Source of the DNA: Plantago major
Taxonomy: Eukaryota > Streptophyta > Magnoliopsida > Lamiales > Plantaginaceae
Direction: 5' to 3'
NCBI GenBank assembly: GCA_026545765.1
Contig: JAIFAC010000113.1
Location: 113,832-177,831, forward strand
Length of the DNA stretch: 64,000 bases
Position 1 is the stretch's first letter. Each line of letters starts with the position of its first letter. A program made the position numbers and the translations under genes. The notes below the pieces were generated by a model. The model did no database searches and was not told the DNA's origin. It saw nothing but the letters and a program-made list of their open reading frames with translations. This document shows, one piece after another, positions 16,701-30,679 of the stretch.

Positions 16701-19700
16701 TTGTGTCAAATTTTATTCACATGATATGGTTTGTGGTATAAAACCTATTCTACGCACAAATTGAACTATTTTGGTTGATCGAACTTCTATTTGAAAACGT
16801 ATTTCTGAGACATCTTGTCTTCCATAAAACTCAAAGAGGGTAGTACACAATTTTTTGTGAAACACTCGATAGAGTTAGTTTGTGTCAAATTTTATTCACA
16901 TAATATGGCTTGTGGTATAAAACCAATTCTACGCATTAATTGAACTATTTTGGTTAATTGAACCTCCATTTAAAAATGTATTTTTGAGACATCTAGTGTT
17001 CGAGAAAACCCAAAGGGGTTAGTACACGGTTTTTTGTGAAAACACACTCTGGGGTTAGTTTGTGACAAATTTTATGCACATGACATGGTTTGTGGTATAA
17101 AAACTATTCTACGCACATATTGACCTATTTTGGTTGGTTGAACCTCAATTTTAAAACGTATTTCCGAGATCTCTAGTCTTCAATAAAACTCAAAGTGGGT
17201 AGTACACGATTTTTTATGAAACTCTCGATAGAGTTAGTTTGTGTCAAATTTTATTCACATGACATGGTTTGTGGTAAAAAACAACTATTCTACACACATA
17301 TTGACCTATTTTGGTTGATCGAAACTCAATTTTAAAATGTATTTCCGAGACCTTTTATCTTCAATAAAACTCAAAGGGGGTAGTACACGATTTTTTGTGG
17401 TACACTCGATAGAGTTAGTTTGTGTCAAATTTTATTCGCTTGATATGGTTTATGGTATAAAACCTATTCTACGCACAAATTGAACTATTTTGGTTGATCG
17501 AACCACGATTTATAAACGTATTTCTGAGACATCTTGTCTTCCATAAAACTCAAAGAGGGTAGTACACGATTTTTTGTGAAACACTCGATAGAGTTAGTTT
17601 CTGTCAAATTTTATTCACATGATATGGTTTGTGGTATAAAACAAATTCTACGCACATAATGAACTATTTTGGTTTATCGAACCTCGATTTAAAAATGTAT
17701 TTCTGAGACATCTTATCTTCATTAAAACTCAAACGGGGTAGTACACGATTTTTTGTGAAACACTCGATAGAGTTAGTTTATGTCAAATTTTATTCCCATG
17801 ATATGGTTTGTGGTATAAAACCTATTCTACGCACAAATTGAACTATTTTGGTTGATCGAACTTCGATTTGAAAACGTATTTCTGAGACATCTTGTCTTCC
17901 ATAAAACTCAAACAGGGTAGTACACGATTTTTTGTGAAACATTCGACAGAGTTAGTTGTGTCAAATTTTATTCACATGATATGGCTTGTGGTATAAAACC
18001 AATTCTACGCATTAATTGAACTATTTTGGTTAATCGAACCTCGATTTAAAAACGTATTCCTGAGACATCTTGTCTTCAATAAAACTCGAAGGGGTAGTAC
18101 ACGATTTTTTGTGAAACACTCGATAGTGTTAGTTTGTGTCAAATTTTATTCACATCATATGGTTTCTGGTATAAAACATATTCTACGCACATAATGAACT
18201 ATTTTGGTTTATAGAACCTCGATTTAAAAATGTATTTCTGAGACATCTTGTCTTCATTAAAACTCAAAGGGGGTAGTACACGATTTTTTGTGACACACTC
18301 GATAGAGTTAGTTTGTGTCAAATTTTATTCACATGATATGGTTTGTGGTATAAAACCTATTCTACGCACAAATTGAACTATTTTGGTTGATCGAACTTCT
18401 ATTTGAAAACGTATTTCTGAGACATCTTGGCTTCCATAAAACTCAAAGAGGGTAGTACATAATTTTTTGTGAAACACTCGATAAAGTTAGTTTGTGTCAA
18501 ATTTTATTCACATGATATGGCTTGTGGTATAAAACCAATTCTACGCATTAATTGAACTATTTTGGTTAATTGAACCTCGATTTAAAAACGTATTCCTGAG
18601 ACATCTTGTCTTCAATAAAACTCGAAGGGTAGTACACGATTTTTTGTGAAACACTCGATAATGTTAGTTTGTTCAAATTTTATTCACATGATATGGTTTG
18701 TGGTATAAAACCAATTCTACGCACATATTGAACTGTTTTGGTTTATCGAACCTCGATTTAAAAATGTATTTCTGAGACATCTTGTCTTCATTAAAACTCA
18801 AAGGGGGTAGTACACGATTTTTTGTGAAACACTCGATAGAGTTAGTTTGTGTCAAATTTTATTCACATGATATGGTTTGTGGTATAAAACCTATTCTACG
18901 CACAAATTGAACTATTTTGGTTGATCGAACTTCTATTTGAAAACGTATTTCTGAGAAATCTTGGCTTCCATAAAACTCAAAGAGGGTAGTACACGATTTT
19001 TTGTGAAACACTCGATAATGTTAGTTTGTGTCAAATTTTATTCACATGATATGGCTTGTGGTATAAAACTAATTCTACGCATTAATTGAACTATTTTGGT
19101 TAATCAAACCTCGATTTAAAAACGTATTCCTGAGACATCTTGTCTTCAATAAAACTCGAAGGGGTAGTACACGATTTTTTGTGAAACACTCGATAGTGTT
19201 AGTTTGTGTCAAATTTTATTCACATGATATGGTTTGTGGTATAAAACATATTCTACGCACATAATGAACTATTTTGGTTTATAGAACCTCGATTTAAAAA
19301 TGTATTTCTGAGACATCTTGTCTTCATTAAAACTCAAAGGGGGTAGTACACGATTTTTTGTGAAACACTCGATAGAGTTAGTTTGTGTCAAATTTTATTC
19401 ACATGATATGGTTTGTGGTATAAAACCTATTCTACGCACAAATTGAACTATTTTGGTTGATCGAACTTCTATTTGAAAACGTATTTCTGAGACATCTTGG
19501 CTTCCATAAAACTCAAAGAGGGTAGTACATAATTTTTTGTGAAACACTCGATAGAGTTAGTTTGTGTCAAATTTTATTCACATGATATGGCTTGTGGTAT
19601 AGAACCAATTCTACGCATTAATTGAACTATTTTGGTTAATTGAACCTCGATTTAAAAACGTATTCCTGAGACATCTTGTCTTCAATAAAACTCGAAGGGG

Positions 19701-22700
19701 TAGTACACGATTTTTTGTGAAACACTCGATAATGTTAGTTTGTGTCAAATTTTATTCACATGATATGGTTTGTGGTATAAAACCAATTCTACGCACATAT
19801 TGAACTGTTTTGGTTTATCGAACCTCGATTTAAAAACGTATTCCTGAGACATCTTGTCTTCAATAAAACTCGAAGAGGTAGTACACGATTTTTTGTGAAA
19901 CACTCGATAGTGTTAGTTTGTGTCAAATTTTATTCACATGATATGGTTTGTGGTATAAAACATATTCTACGCACATAATGAACTACTTTGGTTTATAGAA
20001 CCTCGATTTAAAAATGTATTTCTGAGACATCTTGTCTTCATTAAAACTCAAAGGGGGTAGTACACGATTTTTTGTGAAACACTCGATAGAGTTAGTTTGT
20101 GTCAAATTTTATTCACATGATATGGTTTGTGGTATAAAACCTATTCTACGCACAAATTGAACTATTTTGGTTGATCGAACTTCTATTTGAAAACGTATTT
20201 CTGAGACATCTTGTCTTCCATAAAACTCAAAGAGGGTAGTACATAATTTTTTGTGAAACACTCGATAGAGTTAGTTTGTGTCAAATTTTATTCACATGAT
20301 ATGGCTTGTGGTATAAAACCAATTCTATGCATTAATTGAACTATTTTGGTTAATTGAACCTCGATTTAAAAACGTATTCCTGAGACATCTTGTCTTCAAT
20401 AAAACTCGAAGGGGTAGTACACGATTTTTTGTGAAACACTCGATAATGTTAGTTTGTGTCAAATTTTATTCACATGATATGGTTTGTGGTATAAAACCAA
20501 TTCTACGTACATATTGAACTGTTTTGGTTTATCGAACATCGATTTAAAAATGTATTTTTGAGACATCTAGTGTTCGAGAAAACCCAAAGGGGTTAGTACA
20601 CGGTTTTTTGTGAAAACACACTATGGGGTTAGTTTGTGACAATTTTTATGCACATGACATGGTTTGTGGTATAAAAACTATTCTACGCACATATTGACCT
20701 ATTTTGGTTGGTTGAACCTCAATTTTAAAACGTATTTCCGATATCTCTAGTCTTCAATAAAACTCAAAGTGGGTAGTACACGATTTTTTATGAAACACTC
20801 GATAGAGTTAGTTTGTGTTAAATTTTATTCACATGACATGGTTTGTGGTAAAAAACAACTATTCTACACACATATTGACCTATTTTGGTTGATCGAAACT
20901 CAATTTTAAAATGTATTTCCGAGACCTTTTATCTTCAATAAAACTCAAAGGGGGTAGTACACGATTTTTTGTGGTACACTCGATAGAGTTAGTTTGTGTC
21001 AAATTTTATTCGCTTGATATGGTTTGTGGTATAAAACCTATTCTACGCACAAATTGAACTATTTTGGTTGATCGAACCACGATTTATAAACGTATTTCTG
21101 AGACATCTTGTCTTCCATAAAACTCAAAGAGGGTAGTACACGATTTTTTGTGAAACACTCGATAGAGTTAGTTGAGTCAAAATTTTATACACATAAAATG
21201 CTTTTTGGTATAAAACAAATTCTACGCATAATGAACTATTTTGGTTTATCGAACCTCGATTTAAAATGTTTTCGAGACATCTTGTCTTCATTAAAACTCA
21301 AAGGGTAGTACACGATTTTTGTGAAACACTCGATAGAGTTAGTTTAAGTCAAATTTTACTCACATGATATGGTTTGTGGTATAAAACCTATTCTACGCAC
21401 AAATTGAACTATTTTGGTTGATCGAACTTCGATTTGAAAACGTATTTCTGAGACATCTTGTCTTCCATAAAACTCAAACAGGGTAGTACACGATTTTTTG
21501 TGAAACATTCGACAGAGTTAGTTGTGTCAAATTTTATTCACATGATATGGCTTGTGGTATAAAACCAATTCTACGCATTAATTGAACTATTTTGGTTAAT
21601 TGAACCTCGATTTAAAAACGTATTCCTGAGACATCTTGTCTTCAATAAAACTCGAAGGGGTAGTACACGATTTTTTGTGAAACACTCGATAATGTTAGTT
21701 TGTGTCAAATTTTATTCACATGATATGGTTTGTGGTATAAAACCAATTCTACGCACATATTGAACTGTTTTGGTTTATCGAACCTCGATTTAAAAATGTA
21801 TTTTTGAGACATCTAGTGTTCGAGAAAACCCAAAGGGGTTAGTACACGGTTTTTTGTAAAAACACAATATGGGGTTAGTTTGTGACAAATTTTATGCACA
21901 TGACATGGTTTGTGGTATAAAAACTATTCTACGCACATATTGACCTATTTTGGTTGGTGGAACCTCAATTTTAAAACGTATTTCCGATATCTCTAGTCTT
22001 CAATAAAACTCAAAGTGGGTAGTACACGATTTTTATGAAACACTGATAGAGTTAGTTTGTGTCAAATTTTATTCACATGACATGGTTTGTGGTAAAAACA
22101 ACTATTCTACACATATTGACCTATTTTGGTTGATCGAAACTCAATTTTAAAATGTATTTCCGAGACCTTTTATCTTCAATAAAACTCAAAGGGGGTAGTA
22201 CACGATTTTTTGTGGTACACTCGATAGAGTTAGTTTGTGTCAAATTTTATTCGCTTGATATGGTTTGTGGTATAAAACCTATTCTACGCACAAATTGAAC
22301 TATTTTGGTTGATCGAACTTCGATTTGAAAACGTATTTCTGAGACATCTTGTCTTCCATAAAACTCAAACAGGGTAGTACACGATTTTTTGTGAAACATT
22401 CGACAGAGTTAGTTGTGTCAAATTTTATTCACATGATATGGCTTGTGGTATAAAACCAATTCTACGCATTAATTGAACTATTTTGGTTAATTGAACCTCG
22501 ATTTAAAAACGTATTCCTGAGACATCTTGTCTTCAATAAAACTCGAAGGGGTAGTACACGATTTTTTGTGAAACACTCGATAATGTTAGTTTGTGTCAAA
22601 TTTTATTCACATGATATGGTTTGTGGTATAAAACCAATTCTACGCACATATTGAACTGTTTTGGTTTATCGAAGCTCGATTTAAAAATGTATTTTTGAGA

Positions 22701-25700
22701 CATCTAGTGTTCGAGAAAACCCAAAGGTGTTAGTACACGGTTTTTTGTGAAAACACACTATGGGGTTATTTTGTGACAAATTTTATGCACATGACATGGT
22801 TTGTGGTATAAAAACTATTCTACGCACATATTGACCTATTTTGGTTGGTTGAACCTCAATTTTAAAACGTATTTCCGAGATCTCTAGTCTTCAATAAAAC
22901 TCAAAGGGGGTAGTACACGATTTTTTGTGGTACACTCGAAAGAGTTAGTTTGTGTCAAATTTTATTCGCTTGATATGGTTTGTGGTATAAAACCTATTCT
23001 ACGCACAAATTGAACTATTTTGGTTGATCGAACCACGATTTATAAACGTATTTCTGAGACATCTTGTCTTCCATAAAACTCAAAGAGGGTAGTACACGAT
23101 TTTTTGTGAAACACTCGATAGAGTTAGTTTCTGTCAAATTTTATTCACATGATATGGTTTGTGGTATAAAACAAATTCTACGCACATAATGAACTATTTT
23201 GGTTTATCGAACCTCGATTTAAAAATGTATTTCTGAGACATCTTGTCTTCATTAAAACTCAAACGGGGTAGTACACGATTTTTTGTGAAACACTCGATAG
23301 AGTTAGTTTATGTCAAATTTTATTCACATGATATGGTTTGTGGTATAAAACCTATTCTACGCACAAATTGAACTATTTTGGTTGATCGAACTTCGATTTG
23401 AAAACGTATTTCTGAGACATCTTGTCTTCCATAAAACTCAAACAGGGTAGTACACGATTTTTTGTGAAACATTCGACAGAGTTAGTTGTGTCAAATTTTA
23501 TTCACATGATATGGCTTGTGGTATAAAACCAATTCTACGCATTAATTGAACTATTTTGGTAAATCGAACCTCGATTTCAAAACGTATTCCTGAGACATCT
23601 TGTCTTCAATAAATACTCGAAGGGGGTAGTACACGATTTTTTGTGAAACACTCGATAGTGTTAGTTTGTGTCAAATTTTATTCACATGATATGGTTTGTG
23701 GTATAAAACCAATTCTACGCACATATTGAACTATTTTGGTTGATCGAATATCGATTTAAAAATGTATTTTTGAGACATCTAGTGTTCGAGAAAACCCAAA
23801 GGGGGTAGTACACGATTTTTTGTGAAACACTCGATAGAGTTAGTTTCTGTCAAATTTTATTCACATGATATGGTTTCTGGTATAAAACATATTCTACGCA
23901 CATAATGAACTATTCTGGTTTCTCGAACCTCGATTTAAAAATGTATTTCTAAGACATCTTGTCTTCATTAAAACTCAAACGGGGTAGTACACGATTTTTT
24001 GTGAAACACTCGATAGAGTTAGTTTGTGTCAAATTTTATTCACATGATATAGTTTGTGGTATAAAACCTATTCTACGCACAAATTGAACTATTTTGGTTG
24101 ATCGAACTTCGATTTGAAAACGTATTTCTGAGACATCTTGTCTTCCATAAAACTCAAACAGGGTACTACACGATTTTTTGTGAAACATTCGATAGAGTTA
24201 GTTGTGTCAAATTTTATTCACATGATATGGCTTGTGGTATAAAACCAATTCTACACAGTAAATGAACTATTTTGGTTAATCGAACCTCGATTTAAAAACG
24301 TATTCCTGAGACATCTTGTCTTCAATAAAACTTGAAGAGGTAGTACACGATTTTTTGTGAAACACTCGATAATGTTAGTTTGTGTCAAATTTTATTCACA
24401 TGATATGGTTTGTGGTATAAAACCAATTCTACGCACATATTGAACTATTTTGGTTTATCGAACCTCGATTTAAAAATGTATTTCTGAGACATCTTGTCTT
24501 CATTAAAACTCAAAGGAGGTAGTACACGATTTTTTGTGAAACACTGATAGAGTTAGTTTGTGTCAAATTTTATTCACATGATATGGTTTGTGGTATAAAA
24601 CCTATTCTACGCACATATTGAACTATTTTGGTTTATCGAACCTCGATTTAAAAATGTATTTCTGAGACATCTTGTCTTCATTAAAACTCAAAGGAGGTAG
24701 TACACGATTTTTTGTGAAACACTCGATAGAGTTAGTTTGTGTCAAATTTTATTCACATGATATGGTTTGTGGTATAAAACCTATTCTACGCACAAATTGA
24801 ACTGTTTTGGTTTATCGAACCTCGATTTAAAAATGTATTTCTGAGACATCTTGTCTTCATTAAAACTCAAAGGGGGTAGTACACGATTTTTTGTGAAACA
24901 CTCGATAGAGTTAGTTTGTGTCAAATTTTATTCACATGATATGGTTTGTGGTATAAAACCTATTCTACGCACAAATTGAACTATTTTGGTTGATCGAACT
25001 TCGATTTGAAAACGTATTTCTGAGACATCTTGTCTTCCATAAAACTCAAAGAGGGTAGTACAAAATTTTTTGTGAAACACTCGATAGAGTTAGTTTGTGT
25101 CAAATTTTATTCACATGATATGGCTTATGGTATAAAACCAATTCTACGCATTAATTGAACTATTTTGGTTAATTGAACCTCGATTTAAAAACGTATTCCT
25201 GAGACATCTTGTCTTCAATAAAACTCGAAGGGGTAGTACACGATTTTTTGTGAAACACTCGATAGTGTTAGTTTGTGTCAAATTTTATTCACATGATATG
25301 GTTTGTGGTATAAAACATATTCTACGCACATAATGAACTATTTTGGTTTATAGAACCTCGATTTAAAAATGTATTTCTGAGACATCTTGTCTTCATTAAA
25401 ACTCAAAGGGGGTAGTACACGATTTTTTGTGAAACACTGATAGATTAGTTTGTGTCAAATTTTATTCATATGATATGGTTTGTGGTATAAAACCTATTCT
25501 ACGCTAAATTGAACTATTTTGGTTGATCGAACTTCTATTTGAAAACGTATTTCGAGACATCTTGTCTTCATTAAAACTCAAAGGGGTAGTACATTTTTTG
25601 TGAAACACTCGATAGAGTTAGTTTGTGTCAAATTTTATTCACATGATATGGCTTGTGGTATAAAACCAATTCTACGCATTAATTGAACTATTTTGTTAAT

Positions 25701-28700
25701 TGAACCTCGATTTAAAAACGTATTTCGAGACATCTTGTCTTCAATAAAACTCAAAGGGTAGTACACAATTTTTGTGAAACACTGATAATGTTAGTTTGTG
25801 TCAAATTTTATTCACATGATATGGTTTGTGGTATAAAACCAATTCTACGCATTAATTGAACTATTTTGGTTAATTGAACCTCGATTTAAAACGTATTTTG
25901 AGACATCTTTTTGTGAAACACCATATTGAACTATTTTGGTTTATCGAACCTCGATTTAAAAATGTATTTGAGACATCTAGTGTTCGAGAAAACCCAAAGG
26001 GGTAGTACACGGTTTTTGAAAACACACTATAGTTAGTTTGTGTCAAATTTTATGCACATGACATGGTTTGTGGTATAAAAACTATTCTACGCACATATTG
26101 ACCTATTTTGGTTGGTTGAACCTCAATTTTAAAACGTATTTTGAGATCTCTAGTCTTCAATAAAACTCAAAGTGGGTAGTACACGATTTTTTATGAAACA
26201 CTCGATAGAGTTAGTTTGTGTCAAATTTTATTCACATGACATGGTTTGTGGTAAAAACAACTATTCTACTACACATATTGACCTATTTTGGTTGATCGAA
26301 ACTCAATTTAAAATGTATTTCCGAGACCTTTTATTTTCAATAAAACTCAAAGGGGGTAGTACACGATTTTTTGTGATACACTCGATAGTGTTAGTTTGTG
26401 TCAAATTTTATTCACATGATATGGTTTGTGGTATAAAACCAATTCTACGCACAAATTGAACTATTTTGGTTGATCGAATATCGATTAAAATGTATTTTTG
26501 AGACATCTAGTGTTAGAAAACCCAAAGGGGTTAGTACACGGTTTTTGTGAAAACACACTATGGTTAGTTTGTGTCAAATTTTATGCACATGACATGGTTT
26601 GTGGTATAAAAACTATTCTCGCACATATTGACCTATTTTGGTTGATCGAACCTCAATATTAAAACGTATTTTGAGATCTCTTGTCTTCAATAAAACTCAA
26701 AGTGAGTAGTACACTTTTTTATGAAACACGCGATAGAGTTAGTTTGTGTCAAATTTTATTCACATGACATGGTTTTGGTAAAAACAACTATTCTACACAC
26801 ATACTGACCTATTTTGGTTGATCGAACTCAATTTAAAACGTATTTTCAAGACCTTTTATCTCAATAAAACTCAAAGGTGGTAGTACACGATTTTTTGTGG
26901 TACACTCGATAGAGTTAGTTTGTGTCAAATTTTATTCACATGATATGGTTTGTGGTATAAAACCTATTCTACGCACAAATTGAACTATTTTGGTTGATCG
27001 AACAACGATTTATAAACGTATTTCTAGACATCTTGTCTTCCATAAAACTCAAAGGGTAGTACACGATTTTTGTGAAACACTCGATAGAGTTAGTTTGTCA
27101 AATTTTATTCACATGATATGGTTTGTGGTATAAAAACATATTCTACGCATTAATTGAACTATTTTGGTTTATCGAACCTTGATTTAAAAATGTATTTCAA
27201 GACATCTTGTCTTCATTAAAACTCAAAGGGGTAGTACACGATTTTTGTGAAACACTCTTAGAGTTAGTTTGTGTCAAATTATATTCAAATGATATGGTTT
27301 GTGGTATAAAACCTATTCTACGCACATATTGAACTATTTTGGTTGATCGAACCTCGATTTAAAAACGTATTTCTAAGACATCTTGTCTTCATTAAAACTC
27401 AAAGTGGTAGTACACGATTTTTGTGAAACACTGATAGAGTTAGTTTGTGTCAAATTATATTCACATGACATGGTTTGTTGTATAAAAACCTATTCTACAT
27501 ATTGAACTATTTTGGTTGATCGAACTCGATTTGAAAACGTATTTCTAGACATCTTGTCTTCCATAAAACTCAAAGGGGTAGTACACGATTTTTGTGAAAC
27601 ACTGATAGAGTTAGTTGTGTCAAATTTTATTCACATGATATGGTTTGTGGTATAAAACCAATTCTACACATATTGAACTATTTTGGTTAATCGAACCTCG
27701 ATTTAAAACGTATTTTTAGACATCTTGTCTTCAATAAAACTTGAAGAGGTAGTACACGATTTTTTGTGAAACACTCGATAATGTTAGTTTGTGTCAAATT
27801 TTATTCACATGATATGGTTTGTGGTATAAAACCAATTCTACGCACATATTGAACTATTTTGGTTTATCGAACCTCGATTTAAAAATGTATTTCTGAGACA
27901 TCTTGTCTTCATTAAAACTCAAACGGGGTAGTACACGATATTTTGTGAAACACTCGATAGAGTTAGTTTGTGTCAAATTTTATTCACATGATATGGTTTG
28001 TGGTATAAAACCAATTCTACGCACATATTGAACTATTTTGGTTTATCGAACCTCGATTTAAAAATGTATTTCTGAGACATCTTGTCTTCATTAAAACTCA
28101 AAGGGGTAGTACACGATTTTTTGTGGAACACTCGATAGAATTAGTTTGTGTCAAATTTTATTCACATGATATGGTTTGTGGTATAAAACCTATTCTACGC
28201 ACAAATTGAACTATTTTGGTTTATCGAACCTCGATTTAAAAATGTATTTTAGACATCTTGTCTTCATTAAAACTCAAAGGGGTAGTACACGTTTTTGTGA
28301 AACACTGATAGAGTTAGTTTGTGTCAAATTTTATTCACATGATATGGTTTGTGGTATAAAACCTATTCTACGCACAAATTGAACTATTTTGGTTGATGGA
28401 ACTCGATTTGAAAACTTATTTGAGACATCTTGTCTTCCATAAAACTCAAAGAGGTAGTACAAAATTTTTTGTGAAACACTCGATAGAGTTAGTTTGTGTC
28501 AAATTTTATTCACATGATATGGATTATGGTATAAAACCAATTCTACGCATTAATTGAACTATTTTGGTTAATTGAACCTCGATTTAAAACGTATTCTGAG
28601 ACATCTTGTCTTCAATAAAACTCAAAGGGTAGTACACGATTTTTTGTGAAACACTCGATAGTGTTAGTTTGTGTCAAATTTAATACACATGATATGGTTT

Positions 28701-30500
28701 GTGGAATTAAACCTATTCTACGTACAAATTGAAAAATTTTGGTTTAACTAACATCGATTTAAAATGTATTTTAGACATCTTGTCTTCATTAAAACTCAAA
28801 GGGGTAGTACACGATTTTTGTGAAACACTCGATAGAGTTAGTGTCAAATTTTATTCAGATGATATGGTTTGTGGTATAAAACCTATTCTACGCAACAATT
28901 GAACTATTTTGGTTGATCGAATCTCGATTTGAAAACGTATTTCGAGACATCTTGTCTTCCATAAAACTCGAAGGGGTAGTACATAATTTTTTGTGAAATA
29001 CTCGATAGAGTTAGTTTGTGTCAAATTTTATTCACATGATATGGTTTGTGGTATAAAACCAATTCTACGCACATATTGAACTATTTTGGTTAATTGAACC
29101 TCGATTTAAAAACGTATTCTTTAGACATCTTGTCTTCAATAAAACTCAAAGGGTTTAGTACACGTTTTTTTTGTAAACACTCGATTGTGTTAGTTTGTGT
29201 CAAATTTTATTCACATGATATGGTTTGTGGCATAAAACTTATTCTACGCACATATTGAACTATTTTGGTTTATAGAACCTCGATTTAAAAATGTATTTTA
29301 GACATCTTGTCTTCATTAAAACTCAAAGGGGTAGTACATTTTTTGTGAAACACTCGATAGAGTTAGTTTGTGTCAAATTTTATTCATATGATATGGTTTG
29401 TGGTATAAAACCTATTCTACGCAAATTGAACTATTTTGGTTGATCGAACTTCTATTTGAAAACGTATTTTGAGACATCTAGTCTTCCATAAAACTCAAAG
29501 GGTAGTACACAATTTTTGTGAAACACTCGATAGAGTTAGTTTGTGAGAAATTTTATTCACATGATATGGTTTGTGGTATAATACCATTTCTACGCATTTA
29601 TTGAACTATTTTGGTTAATTGAACCTCGATTTAAAAACGTATTCTCGAGACATCTTGTCTTCAATAAAACTCAAAGGGTAGTACATGATTTTTGTGAAAC
29701 ACTCGATAATGTTAGTTTGTGTCAAATTATATTCACATGATATGGTTTGTGGTATAAAACCAATTCTACGCACATATTGAACTATTTTGGTTTATCGAAC
29801 CTCGATTTAAAAATGTATTTTGAGACATCTAGTGTTCGAGAAAACCCAAAGGGTTAATACACGGTTTTTGTGAAAACACACTATGGGGTTAGTTTGTGTC
29901 AAATTTTATTCACATGACATGGTTTGTGGTATAAAAACTATTCTACGCACATATTGAACTATTTTGGTTGGTTGAACCTCAATTTAAAACGTATTTTAGA
30001 TCTCTAGTCTTCAATAAAACTCAAAGTGGGTAGTACACGATTTTTTATGAAACACTCGATAGCGTTAGTTTGTGTCAAATTTTATTCACAGGACATGGTT
30101 TGTGGTTTAAAAACTATTCTACGCACATATTGACCTATTTTGGTTGATCGAAACTCAATTTAAAATGTATTTTTAGACCTTTTATCTTCAATAAAACTCA
30201 AAGGGGTAGTACACGATTTTTGTGAAACACTCGATAGTGTTAGTTTGTGTCAAATTATATTCACATGATATGGTTTGTGGTATAAAACCAATTCAACACA
30301 TATTGAACTATTTTGGTTGATCGAATATCGATTTAAAATGTATTTTGAGACATCTAGTGTTCAAGAAAACCCAAAGGGTTAGTACACGGTTTTTGTGAAA
30401 ACACACTATAGGGTTAGTTTGTGTCAAATTTTATGCACATGACATGGTTTGTGTTATAAAACTATTCTACGCATATTGAACTATTTTGGTTGATCGAACC
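1778..30500 (+). repeat. Divergent satellite class B interspersed in block L
   Basis: Class B monomers are marked by 'ctagtgttcgag', 'aacccaaaggggttagtacacgg' split over the G-run, 'aacacactatgggg' and 'tatgcacatgacatgg'. They begin near 1,778, 3,570, 4,468, 5,188, 6,086, 8,047, 9,660, 11,810, 12,706, 14,856, 17,000, 20,567, 21,820, 22,706, 25,980, 26,510, 29,830 and 30,355. Most spacings are close to whole multiples of 179 bp (about 720, 897, 1,792 and 2,150), as expected if higher-order units of 4, 5, 10 and 12 monomers were amplified. Class B is usually followed by a monomer with 'tttatgaaacac' and 'taaaaaacaactattc', then one with 'gtggtacactcg', so these three travel as a cassette. Confidence 0.8.
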
Positions 30501-30600
30501 TCAATTTAAAACGTATTTCGAGATCTCTTCTTCAATAAAACTCAAAGGGTTAGTACACGGTTTTATGTTAAAACACTCAATGGGGTTAGTTTGTGTCAAA
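25440..30600 (+). repeat. Indel-rich, shortened-monomer zone of block L
   Basis: In this stretch the same satellite carries many small losses, mostly in homopolymers or short runs. Examples are 'cactgatag' for 'cactcgatag', five instead of six T in the T-run, and 'ctcaaagggtag' for the longer G-run. Successive 'cttgtcttc' landmarks at 27,032, 27,206, 27,382, 27,553 and 27,724 are only 171-176 bp apart, against 178-179 elsewhere. The monomer between about 25,861 and 25,931 is cut to about 70 bp. Similar short patches occur at ~21,170-21,330 and ~22,030-22,110. It could be a decayed subarray or uncorrected long-read consensus. Confidence 0.75.
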
Positions 30601-30679
30601 TTATATTCACATGACATGGTTTGTGGTATAAAACAACTATTCTACACACATATTGAACTATTTTGATTCATGGAACTCA

